Shown piece after piece: positions 46,201 to 56,707 of a DNA stretch of 64,000 nt. Every line of letters begins with the position of its first letter. The stretch's first letter is position 1. The position numbers and the translations under genes were made by a program. The stretch is taken from assembly GCA_009746045.1 (NCBI GenBank), contig RPFO01000104.1, positions 2,200,448 through 2,264,447 of the forward strand. Direction: 5' to 3'. The stretch is from Mesostigma viride. Its lineage: Eukaryota; Streptophyta; Mesostigmatophyceae; Mesostigmatales; Mesostigmataceae. The notes under the pieces were generated by a model. The model saw only the letters and a program-made list of their open reading frames with translations, was not told where the DNA came from and did not search any database.

Positions 46201-46941
46201 CAACAGTCCAGCTTTAGGTACCCTCAGATCTGAAAGATTTTTTTTTTACTCATTTGAAGACTTGTGAAATTGAGCAAACACCTATGAATCCCCTCTATGT
46301 CCAACTTGTGTTCTAGTGTAAATTCAAGTATTGTGCTATTAATGTGACGAATTCTGGCATGATTGGGCCACATATGTGCTGGCAAGGGCTTCATAAGTTT
46401 GAAAATAATGCACCAAAACGGTGTTTTGGCTCATGTATGCCAGAATTATAGCACATAGTTTGGTCCTACATTGCATACTTAAGGGCGGTTTTTGTCTTTG
46501 GATGTAAATTAATAAGCATAACCATCTCCTGCTGAATTGGACTACATTTACTACTTGTGTGTGGCTGCTATGCCTCCATATGCCTGGAAAACATCGTTTT
46601 TTGCCCTTTTCCACGTCACGGTTTGATGCTAAAAATAGGTCAGTTGGCCCCCCAAGTTATGTGATGTGAACAGGGTCCTAGGGGGACCTTACGTCCAGGA
46701 AGGCACCCCGATCTGACTATATGCGTGGGAGATATGACCCCATGTAACAAAAAAGGCCATTTTTAGGTGATGTGTCCACATCTTGTGGTTGATCATCAGG
46801 TCCCCGCCCCTCCAGTACACCTTGGGCTTCTGGGGGTCCTGCTTATGGCGGAGGTATTCCGGCCACCGGTCGCGTCGCTGCTGTTGCTGAGCGGGGGTGA
46901 GGTCGTCATCCAGCGTCCAGGTGAGGTCGTGCAACCGATAC

Positions 46942-47034
46942 AAACCCATAGATGCCCCTTTCTCAGGGCTATGTGTTACATATGCTCCCAACGGAGCTAT
47001 GATTTTAATTAATTAATTAATTAATATAGTCAGA
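46942..47034 (+). mobile_element. LINE 3' end with GCTCC/GGAGC hairpin, opposite to adjacent ORF1
   Basis: GATACAAACCCATAGATGCC to hairpin GCTCCCAACGGAGC (46984-46997) and a TTAA tail. It directly abuts a minus-strand ORF1 fragment, as in a 5' inversion. Confidence 0.65.
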
Positions 47035-47100
47035 TCGCGTTTTCCGCGGACCGGCACTGAACGCAAATGGTTTTCACCTTTGCGGCGTGCCAAATCAGAA
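47035..47100 (+). mobile_element. 3' fragment of the SINE
   Basis: TCAGATCGCGTTTTCCGCGG to CACCTTTGCGG matches the last ~65 bases of the SINE, including the 3' hairpin. Confidence 0.75.
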
Positions 47101-47187
47101 TATAGTCACTATCGGGGGATATAATCCTCATCTGAGCAGTAGTATACGAGAATGCTCATAACTTTTTATTCAGGTCATGAAATTACA

Positions 47188-47442
47188 GAGCCACGCTTTA
47201 GCCTTTGTATAGCTATGCTGATCTTCCCCCCCCATGACAGGCTCCCCCTTCGCTGGGCATAGCTTGAAGATCATGGGGATGCACGTGCCCTGGTGCACCT
47301 AGAGCAAGGGTCCTTTACATACCCACCCTTGCAGGAAGTAGCTTAGGATGTATGATAGGCCATATGCCCCGGCCCTCTCAAGGGCTATGTGCTACATATA
47401 CTCCCAACGGAGTTATGTTACAATTCAATTCAATTCAATTCA
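47188..47442 (+). mobile_element. 255-bp LINE 3' end with 11-bp TSD
   Basis: Flanked by ATGAAATTACA at 47177-47187 and 47443-47453. It has the family hairpin and a CAATT tail, and carries a 4-base GGCC insertion near 47370. Confidence 0.85.
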
Positions 47443-47963
47443 ATGAAATTACACCGGGTTGGTTGCAATAGAATCGTCTTCTCAAGACGAACACGTTGAT
47501 ATCATTTCCGGCAGCCATCGCCCAAGATTTCGCAAGCTATCAGAAAACTCGGCTCAGGCGAAGTTCGTCTTTTCCAGATCCAAGCTATGGTGGAATCACA
47601 GCCAGCAGCCTCCCACCCTCACGCAGATCGGGAGGAAACTGCGCCTACCACCGCGGCCATTTCGCAGCTGCTCGCAGATGTGGAAAACCTAGCGACACAG
47701 CCACCGGCTGACGGGGCGGCCATTACCGCCCCCTCCAAGCGGCTTTGCACCGGCCCAGCCGACGAGATGGACAGCTAGCCAGATCCCTCCGCCATTGGCT
47801 GCATTTTCCAGCGAGGTAATCGGCCGTGAGGAAGCCCCCCTGGACGACGCTATCGACGGTACGCTGTTTTTAACCCAGCGTCTTTCATGCCCACGGAGGT
47901 TGTATCCGAGCACGAGTTCTTTTCGCTTACCGCCGAGCAGGCGCAGGCCTTCCTGCGCTACAT

Positions 47964-49602
47964 TAATTAATTAATTAATAGACACGTGACTGCGTCACGT
48001 GAGCATAAGTCCTTGAGCAGTGGGAGGGGAACATGGGATGCGGAATGGATGGTATAAGCTATCTAGGTCCTAGTTACAGGGGTGTGGGCACCGCGGCCCG
48101 AATCCCTATGAATGCCATACTTGGTCACGTACGCGGAGCCCCCACAGGCTTGGGGGTGGTCTCCTTCATCACGACTTGCCATCTGTCCTTGCGCACCATC
48201 TGCCTCCTTATTACAGACAAACCAGGAGGCTGCCCGGCCCCTGCCCGGGGGTGAGCCCGTCACGTCTAGTGTAGCACATGTCCATGCCGAGTCGATCTAT
48301 CACGAAATGTCCACGGGTGCATGGCGGCCCTGCCGCGCGCGGCCGGGGGCACGCCAGGTTAGGACATATCGCCCAGGCTGGGCGGGCTTGGTGCCAGCTA
48401 GTCTATCTGAGGTATCTACCTGATCTGTGCGGGCCAGGTGCCCGGCTAGACCCAGGCGTCTGTGCCTAATAATGTGGGAAACATAGGGCAAATCAGCGTA
48501 CAAATTCTCATTACTACTGATGTGCAAACCGAAGGGGATGTTAAGGGCCTTGCGCAGCATCTTGGTGACGGCGCCGTCGAGTCGTTGCTCCAGCGCCTGC
48601 GTCAGTGCCCACGTCTCGGCGCCGTAGGTCAGGATCGTCAGAATGACGACCTTGAAGAGGTCACGCTTGACGATCCGGGGTAGGGCGGGGTTGCTCCACC
48701 AGCGGCGGTGGTCATGGAGGTGCGCCCACGCCATGCCGATCCGTGTCGTCATGTCGTCCTCGCAGTCGGGAAGCCAACTGCCGAGCAGCTTGAAGCGGCC
48801 TGAAGGAGGGCCGGTAGTTGACCTCGGCATCGTCTAAGAGGCGGAGTGTGGTTGGGGGCCCTGCCATGCCGAGGGCCAGGGCCTCCGTTTTGGGGCTGAT
48901 TTCTAGACCATGCAACCGCCCGAGCCTCGAGCGCCAGGCAGTCCAGCCAAAGTTGGGCAGACTCCGGCTTCTCGATGAGCGTGATGTCGTCGGCATAAAT
49001 GAGGTCAGCTAGTAAATTCTGCTGGTTAGTCGGCCCCCCTTCTCCAGGCTCGTTCGTGATCGCTAGGCCAGGGGCACGGCCTGCAATGCTAGCAAAGCGA
49101 GCACGTGCCTGGCGCATAACATAATCCACTACAATAATAAACAGGTACGGCGACAGGACGCAACCCTGCCAGGCGCCGGTCTGCAGTGGGCATGGCGGGG
49201 TAAAGCGGTGTTGAGTGCGCACCGAAGTGGTCGACCCCTAGCTCATCATACAGCGTGCGGATGACGGTAATCAGGAGAGTGGGGACGCGAGCGCGAGCAA
49301 GTACAGCCCATAGAGCGTCCCAGAGGACAGAATCAAAAGCCTTGATGAAGTCGACGAAGATCAGGATGGCGAGAAACTCACCAGGTTGCAGGAGAGCGAT
49401 TTCGTCGAAGAGGCGACGCGCGACGAAGATGGCCATGACGGTGTTGCGCCCAGGACGGAAGCCCATTTGACTTTCCCCAAGGTGACAGTCGAGAGCAGAA
49501 CGAAGGCGGTTGAGGATCATGCGCATGAACAACTTGAGTGCGGCGCTCTGGATGCAGACTCCTCTGTAGTTGGCAGGCCGGTCGTCAGGGGAACCTTTGT
49601 TT
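47964..49602 (-). pseudogene. 5'-truncated LINE ORF2 (RT) with 14-bp TSD
   Basis: Flanked by TTCCTGCGCTACAT at 47950-47963 and 49603-49616. On the minus strand: CIQSAALKLFMRMILNRLR, GFRPGRNTVMA, FVDFIKAFDSVLWDALWAVL, GAWQGCVLSPYLF, LIYADDITLIEKPESAQLWL, LLGSWLPDCEDD, ILTYGAETWALTQAL, QPGRYVLTW. At least two frameshifts (near 49220 and 48880). The TTAA tail is at 47964-47977. It interrupts ORF1 of the surrounding LINE. Confidence 0.9.
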
Positions 49603-51349
49603 TTCCTGCGCTACATGGCCGCCCGCAAACTTGTGATCTATGCACCAGGCAGGCCAGGCGACACCATCCCAGTAGAAGACATTGCCGACATGGATCGAGG
49701 AGCCACCGCTTCGACTTTCTGTATTCTTGAGCCACGCGCAGGCCCCCAGCCTCCGGGCACTCATTGCCGCCTTAGATACCAAGATGGCAGCCGAGCACGG
49801 CCCCGCCAACACTCCTAGCGCTTCCCCGGAAGCGGACCTGCAACAGCTCAACCAGAAAGTCGCGGACATGGCTGCCCAGCTAGGCGACCTGTCAACTGCA
49901 TCTCTGCGCCAGGACACCGCCAAGAGCTACGCACCAGCATGGCTGAGGTGAAGGCAGCCCTGGCCACCTCGCCCCAGCAAGCCGCCCCATCGCCTCCCAT
50001 GGCTAAGTCGGCACGTACCATGGTGAAGCAGGCGGACATTGCTAACATGATGGCGGACGCTGCACGGCGGGCCGGGGGCAGCGGCCCACAAGACCGCAGT
50101 TGAGGACGACCAACGATCACGCAGTATTGTGGTATGTTGCTTCGAGGCCGTGCCGGTCCCCAGGAAACGGACCTCATGCTTGCACAACGCCTGCACCGGA
50201 GCCTCATAGATAGTGGGCCGGCTGCAGTTGGGCAACGAACGCATCCGCATTCAGTCGGCAGCATGGATGGCAGGCCAACCTGGCCCCATCTGGGTGACCT
50301 TCACGGCGGTGTGGCCAGCAAGGTGAAAGTCCTCAGTGCAGGCCTGCAAGATCCTGGGCGGGCGAGGAGCGCCCAGCATCGACGTACGATCTACTCTCCC
50401 CAGCCCAGCTCGTCATCAAGAACGGCAGCCTTGCTGGGCAGCGAGGCAGCGGTCCAGGCCAGGCACGACCGCATTCGCACCTGCGTCCGCGCCTTGTCAA
50501 CGACACCCCCGTTCTCTTCATTAACGGGAAGCGCACGGACTGTGCAAGCTCCGAACAAGCGGCACAACTGCCACGCTCCCAGCCAGCCCCAGCTGCATCG
50601 TCGTCGTCAACGCACGTCCCCGGTATGGAGGGCGCCTGGTAAGGGCACACCCTCGCGGCCTCGCGGTACAATAGGCTTTGGGCACAGCCTTTATTAATAA
50701 ACAAGCCCCTTTCCATCCCCATGTCGCACCGTGCGAGCATTATCAGGATGCAAGGTCGCCAGGCACGCCACGGTCAACCCTTCCGCCAATTTACCAGCCT
50801 CGATCACACGCCTCCTGGGCCGCCTTGCATGAGCGGGATGAGGCTCAGTCAACACGCCAGCGACCCCAGACAGGACGGAGACGACGCATATCCGCCCTGA
50901 TGAAAGAAAGACTCCATGCGCTGAAAAGCATGAACCCCAATCGCCACCCTCCTCCCCCCCCACCCCCACCTCCAGCACTACCCTTCTCCACCCCCACCTC
51001 CACCCCCCGGCAGCCCCCCGCTAATTAATATAGGGCAACAGCCCATTCTTGGTATTGCAAGCTTTAATGTGCGCCCCCTCCCTGCAGATCCTTCTACGAG
51101 CGGCGGCACCCCAGCACGCCAACGCGTCGATGAGCTGATCGCCTTGTACGTGCGCCGACAACAAGATCGATCGCCCGGTCCTCTTCGACAACAAGCCATG
51201 CCCTAGCTCTTGTATAGCCATGATGATCTTCCCCCCCATGACAGGCTCCCCCTTAGCTGGGCATAGCTTGATAGATCATGGGGGTGCAGGTGCCCTGGCG
51301 CACCTAGAGCAAGTGTCGCTTACATTCCCACCCTTGCAGGAAGTAGCCC

Positions 51350-53167
51350 CAGTGTTTCTGCTAACGCACCGGTACCGGTAATTCTCCGGTAATTACCGGT
51401 GCCCCCCCGGCCGACCGGTATGCTATATGCCAAGCAGGAAACCCCCCCGGCCGACCGGTATGCTATATGTCAAGCAGGAACCCCCCCCCGACCGACCGGT
51501 ATGCTGTGTTCAGAGCAGGAACCCCCCCCCGGCCGACCGGTAAGCCATGCCCGGGCTGACCTGGTCGACCGGGAAGCAAATAATGCCGGCCGAGGTTCCC
51601 CTGTTTCCCCGTCAGACAAACCCGGTACTTATATACTGACTATTACAAAATATCAATTTCGATTAGTATATGTTACTATTCCCGGCACTTGCAAATAGTT
51701 TGCACATTGCTGCCATGCTAACACCTCCACCGAATGTAAATTCCGACACAGCAGAGCCCTACTGAATGCCCGACGAAAACCAGTGCGCCAGGGCATGGAA
51801 TCTCGCGCGACGGTCCTATCGTAGCTACAAGATACCTTACTGATGAGGTTAAAATAGTATAGTGCGTGACCCTCAGATGCAGTATTAAAAAAATAATCAT
51901 GGGCAACGGCTCGTCAAGGCTAGGCGAATTTGCACAAACATTGCTCGCTCGCGACTTGAGTTGTCGTTGTTGTTGCCCACTTTTAATACCGGCCGGCGTG
52001 AGCTTGACCAGCACAAATCTCGTTGTTGTTGATGTTGAGTTGAGTTGAGTTCTTGGACGTGCTAACAACTACTGTTGATCGAGGAGGGGCTAAAGTTTCA
52101 ACTTCAATTTGTGAGCAAATAGATTATCCGTACCCAAGTAACAAAAGGCGTGGCGCGGTGCAGATCTGACGTCCTATAACGAATGGGTCAGCACTCAGCA
52201 CTTGGCAGCCGGCAATTCCAGTCTGTCAAGTGCGTAGACTTGAGCGGGTAACAAATGCGCTGCAGAATGCCTGCAGCAGTAGGTACGCAACACGATGTAA
52301 AGGTGCTGAGCCGCTAGACGATGCATAAAGTTCACGGCAGTCGAGCCAGCTGACTTTGTTTTGCGTGTTTTCTAATCCTACATTTTTCGATAGTGCGCTA
52401 GAGAAGTGAATCATGACGAAGAAGAAAGAGCCCCCGATTCCCCTGGGCTACAAGTTCAAGGACCATTTCACATGAGGTGGTGGCGTTTTGACCTTGGCTG
52501 GCAGTACGAGCGGTCGCCGGGCTTTGGGCACGGTCGTTACACACCAGGCGCAGGCAGGCAACGAGTTAGAAGGGGACGACACTGATAAGACGAATGGGGA
52601 TGAGGGTGCCGTAGAGCAGGGCGATGCAGGTGGCTCGGCGCACCCACAGCGCGAAATTCATGGCGGTGATGTTCCGGAGCAGGCCATGTCGGAGCAGGTT
52701 GTTTCGACTCCGGCCTATGGGTGTATACGGTGCATGCAAACCCTAAGGCGGCATCGTGTGAGGTCACGCCAATAATGTATGGGTGAGCTACTGTGAGCTA
52801 CATAGCCTACAAGTGATGACAACTATGTTTTGTAACCTCCTATTGTGACTAGGCATGCTTGTATGCATGCTAAATTATCATTTTCGTATGTTTTATTAGG
52901 GAGCCCTGCGTATGCCAAGGCTATGTGAATCAGGAGTCAGGGCACAAGCAGCCCACTAAGGCAAGGCTTCAAAGTTTAGGATAAATTATATAACTGTATA
53001 AGAAATCCTATTGGGTTTTTATTTTTCTAAAAAAAATTCGCCAACATCCGGGGGGGGTGGAGCCCCCCCCGGCCCCCCCCCCCGGCCCCGGCCGCTTCGC
53101 GGCCTCGGCCGGACCCCCCCCCCTACCGGAGTTACCGGAACCCCCCCACCCCTTAGCAGAAACACTG
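51350..53167. mobile_element. hAT-like element with 8-bp TSD
   Basis: 1818 bp. Ends CAGTGTTTCTGCTAA on both sides (inverted). TSD AGTAGCCC at 51342-51349 and 53168-53175, inside the LINE 3' UTR word GAAGTAGCCCAGAATG. Subterminal regions carry CCGGTAATTACCGG-type and CCGGCCGACCGGTATGC repeats. A frame at 52412 (MTKKKEPPIPLGYKFKDHF) stops early and could be a transposase relic. A second frame at 52488-52775 is acidic and unassigned. Confidence 0.85.
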
Positions 53168-53536
53168 AGTAGCCCAGAATGTATTAAAAGCCATATGCCC
53201 CTTCTCAGGGATATGTGCTACATGTACTCCCAACGGAGTTATGTTCCTAATTAATTAATTAATTAATTAATTAATGCAGAACAGCTCCTACTTCTTGCCT
53301 AAATGTTATTGCGCTTACTGTGTACAACCCCCCGACATTACAAAAACAAGCTGGCCTTTGACATCGAGCACTAAGCTCACTCATAGCTGAGAGGTCCCCT
53401 GCCAGGCATTCTATACGGCACGCAGCAATAACAGCTGCCCCTCTTGGATCCCCCAGGCAGTGAAGAGGCCGCCATCCTCTCCTCAGTCCTCGTAATGTGC
53501 ATGGGGATCCTCTATGCCAACAGCATGGTGTGGCAG

Positions 53537-53757
53537 ACAGGATCCCCCTGTGGGCAAGCCACCTCCCGGCCACCTCCCGGCCCCCAAGCGGAGGCGGCGT
53601 TTTGATGAGTAGTGTAGTTAGGATTTTTCTATACTAGATAGCTTAGAGTTAGGTTACTTCGATTACGCGGCTCCCTCCACTCCACCCATCCATCAAGGAA
53701 TATGTGCTACATGATCTCCCAACCGAGGCATGTTATAATTTAATTTAATTCAATTTA
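53537..53757 (+). mobile_element. LINE-like 3' end inserted in the MFS gene's last exon
   Basis: 221 bp flanked by ATGGTGTGGCAG at 53525-53536 and 53758-53769. It ends with a degenerate hairpin (CTCCCAACCGAG) and an AATTT/CAATT tail. It is antisense to the gene, and its tail supplies the present stop codon. Confidence 0.8.
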
Positions 53758-56670
53758 ATGGTGTGGCAGCGCCCCTGTCCCCCCAGGAACCTTACTGTTC
53801 CCACTAAGAACATGCTCATCCCTGCCGGCAAGTAGTTGTGTTCCTGCTTCGTTCTCTACGGCAGAAGAGCTCGTCTTCTTTACAACTTTTGGTGATCCAT
53901 GCTCATCCAAGGAGTCGTGGCACACAGGGAGCATGGCGAATCCCTCAGCCACAGGTCTCCTGGATCTCAGCACATGGACAAACGCGAAGTAGGCCCCCAG
54001 GGTCACCAGCACAGCGATGGCCAGGCCGCGGAACATGGTGGCTGAGGGGTGATCAACAGGCACAGCACGCAGAGAATATAATAACAAAAATCAAAGTGAA
54101 TGACGCATCATTAGGTCAAGGAGACATGTTAACATTGAAGAAGATGGTAGCTGAGAGTGTGTGCACGCATTATATGCATCAGACAAGCAGCGAAATGAGG
54201 TATGGGCCGCGGGAATTATATGCATCAGACAAGCAGCGAAATGAGGTATGGGCCGAGGGAAAACTTTTATCTGTCATGGAGGAACTTTCCGATGATAATG
54301 GCGGCTGAGGAGGGAGGATTACCATGTCCATCATAGACATAGGACTATCAACAATATCCACAATAGGATCAATCAACAAATATGGTGTGTGGGTCATTCA
54401 GTGGACATTGCACAAAAACATGGCGGCTGAGGGAGGCGTGCGCATATTTAATCTAGAGTATTGTGAACCACTCATAATTGTTATACACACAGGAAGCACG
54501 ACCAGATCGGAAACCACCCCCATGTTAAGGTCCCCTGAAAAGGGCTGCCTTCCGAGGCGGTAGCAACACAATGATGCGCATGGGTCAAGGAGAAATTTCT
54601 ACATGAAGATGGCAGCTGAGACGGTGTGCACGAATAGGTTATACAGGGAGCCACAAGACTGCACCAAACCAGAAAATGTTGACGCCAAACCAGTGATGAA
54701 AATGAGTCCATGAACAACCAAGTTCATCCGACAGATACATTTATAATCCTTAGAAACATCGGAGACATATGATAAAGAAGAGATCATGGATACACAATCT
54801 TAAGAAACCACCAACAGAGAGGTATGATAAAGAAGAGATCATGGATACACTCTCTTAAGAAACCACTAATAGAGACATATGATAAAGAAGAGATCATAGA
54901 TACACTATCTGAAGAAACCACCGACAGCCCAACACTACGCACTTTCCCGCAGAAATTATATAATGCCCCTGCAGTCCAGGAAGCATATTTTCTTCAGACA
55001 GTAACTGCCAGCGACGATACATACAAGGCCTGACACTACGAATCTCAAGCAAGAGCGATGTTTCGTACCTTGCAAGTATTGTCTCCCTGTCTAGCATGAG
55101 CCATGGGAATAGCGCACGCCGCCCATCAGGGTTAGTGCTCCGTGACTCCCCAACGGGAGCACGAGTTTAATGAATTAATGGAAAACGCTAAGCCTAAGTT
55201 GCAGCTAATCCACACACACAACGGATTGTAACCGCCACAGAACTAGTATGTAGCGCAGCATACAAACTGTTCCACAACTTGCAACCTTTATCCACTCCAC
55301 TGCAACCACCTTCGTATCACGCTGCTTTCTGATCATTGCCTCTGCCAAATACTCATCCAACCAGCCGGCCAAATTAGCTATTCACCTTGTCCAACTGGCT
55401 TCCCCTGCCACGGGCGCCAGCAGTATCGTTGCGCAAGCTAGGCAGCCATGTCTCAGGTTGATTGCTATCCACTGACATCAGTGCTTCCCTGTGGCTCCGA
55501 GAGACTGAGCCATATCTCCAAACCATGGCCATATCTCCAAACCAGGTGTCCGCTATCCCTGCCTCACCTCCGCCAAACCGTTTGTAGACGAACCCAGCGA
55601 TGAGAATGCCCGTGCCGTTCCCGTACCCAAAATAGATCGATGTGAAGATGGACTGGCGGGGTGTAACGCGGAGGGGTTTTATGTGGCAGGGTGTTACGTT
55701 GCAGGGGCCATGGCGGGGTGTTGCATGGCAGGGTGCTGGTGGGAGGGTGTTAGTGGCGGATTGTTGATGCAGGGCAGGGTGTCCGTGGCAGGGTGTTGAG
55801 AGCATGCACGATTCGCATGGTCCCTTCAACGTGTCAGTAGAAAAAGATTAGGGATCACGGGCGCCTGCTCATCGTCGGCCTGGACGAATCCAATCATTGT
55901 CGGAGCAAATACTGTCCTCTCATTGTCGGAATAGGAGGACTGAGACTGATTGATGCCTGATGCCTGATGCCTGATGCCTGATGCCTGATGCCTGATGGCT
56001 GATGACTGATGACTGATGCGTTACAGCGATCAGGTTCATGCCGTCTCCTTACGATGTGGGGAGGAGCACGCGACCACTCAACCCAAAAATGTAAAATAAT
56101 AATAATAACAATTATTATAATTATTATTACAGTCATAATAATAGTAATAATAATTCAACAACGTAACACAACAGCGTGCTGCAAGAACTTCAAATTGTAT
56201 GCTCCAGGACAAGTAATAGCAGGTTCTGCAGCTGGGCAAAAAAAATGCACAGTGCACCAGAGAGCCTGAATTCGAAAATTTCTTCACATACATCGCCTGC
56301 ATGCCCTTGAGTACACCCTCATGCCCATGAACATTGAATATCCTAATATACGTGCCAAGTAGTTCCCATAAGCATCATTAGCCGTACTTTCCACGAATCC
56401 CACTATATCTAGCAAAATTCTCTCCCTATAGTATTGAATATTCTAATAACCAATTAAAAGACTCGGGTCGAACACGCGGGCCGCTAACATGGCGGGCACA
56501 CAGAGCTCGGCGATAATAGCATTCGCGCGTCCGGAAGTTGCCACCCGCTCGGAAGGCCAGAAATTTCTGTGCTTGGAGAAGAAGAGCAATGCTTGAACTG
56601 GAAATATTGCAAGGCGTGACAGGAACCGTTACAAACGTCGCGGATCTCTTTGTTGATTTGCCGTCAGTCA

Positions 56671-56707
<37 letters not shown>

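Larger units (their letters stand above)
41033..46295. mobile_element. 5.26-kb foldback TIR element with inverted 173-bp arrays
   Basis: Ends GAGGGGATTCATAAGTGTTT (41033) and, inverted, GAGGGGATTCATAGGTGTTT (46295) define the TIRs. TSD is TAT (41030-41032 and 46296-46298). The empty site CCTAATATGTCC survives in copy 1 near 10725-10735. Inside, a left array of 173-bp units and a right array of the same unit in opposite orientation enclose a 109-bp array, a Tudor-like ORF and a 66-bp array. No transposase is visible. A 3-bp TSD is compatible with Harbinger or CACTA-type transposases, but the termini decide neither. Confidence 0.85.
37700..46773. mobile_element. Large TIR element, copy 2, with two nested insertions
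   Basis: Same element as 10247-15399, inverted. Ends ACATCACCTAAAA and a 4-bp TSD GTCC (37696-37699 and 46774-46777). Removing the SINE (386 + 10-bp TSD) and the foldback element (5263 + 3-bp TSD) leaves 3412 bp, against 3408 bp for copy 1 without its hAT. The copies stay nearly identical along their length, which suggests recent spread. The hAT site is empty here. Confidence 0.85.
37263..46941 (-). mobile_element. LINE copy split by the large TIR element
   Basis: The TTAA tail (37263-37279), hairpin GCTCCGTGACTCCCCAACGG, then GAGC, and the 3' UTR run to 37699. The ORF1 end resumes at 46774-46941 (LTWTLDDDLTPAQQQQRRDR, VYWRGGDLMINHKMW). The 9.07-kb insertion between them is TIR element copy 2. 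Confidence 0.75.
47454..53276 (+). pseudogene. LINE copy with ORF1 and endonuclease start, split twice
   Basis: ORF1 begins at 47587 (MVESQPAASHPHADREETAP) and continues in shifted frames (EHEFFSLTAEQAQAFLRYMA across the LINE insertion, VNDTPVLFINGKRTDCAS near 50490-50540). At 51031-51185 a second frame starts with GQQPILGIASFNVRPLP and VDELIALYVRRQ, the opening pattern of an APE-type LINE endonuclease. It then jumps to 3' UTR at 51196, so most of ORF2 is deleted. The 3' UTR is split by the hAT-like element, resumes at 53176 and ends in hairpin ACTCCCAACGGAGT and a long TTAA tail to 53276. The protein cannot be made from this copy. Confidence 0.75.

Noticed and set aside
50134-50697. 187-residue ORF as a host gene
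   Set aside because: It is out of frame with the ORF1-like blocks of the surrounding LINE and matches nothing.
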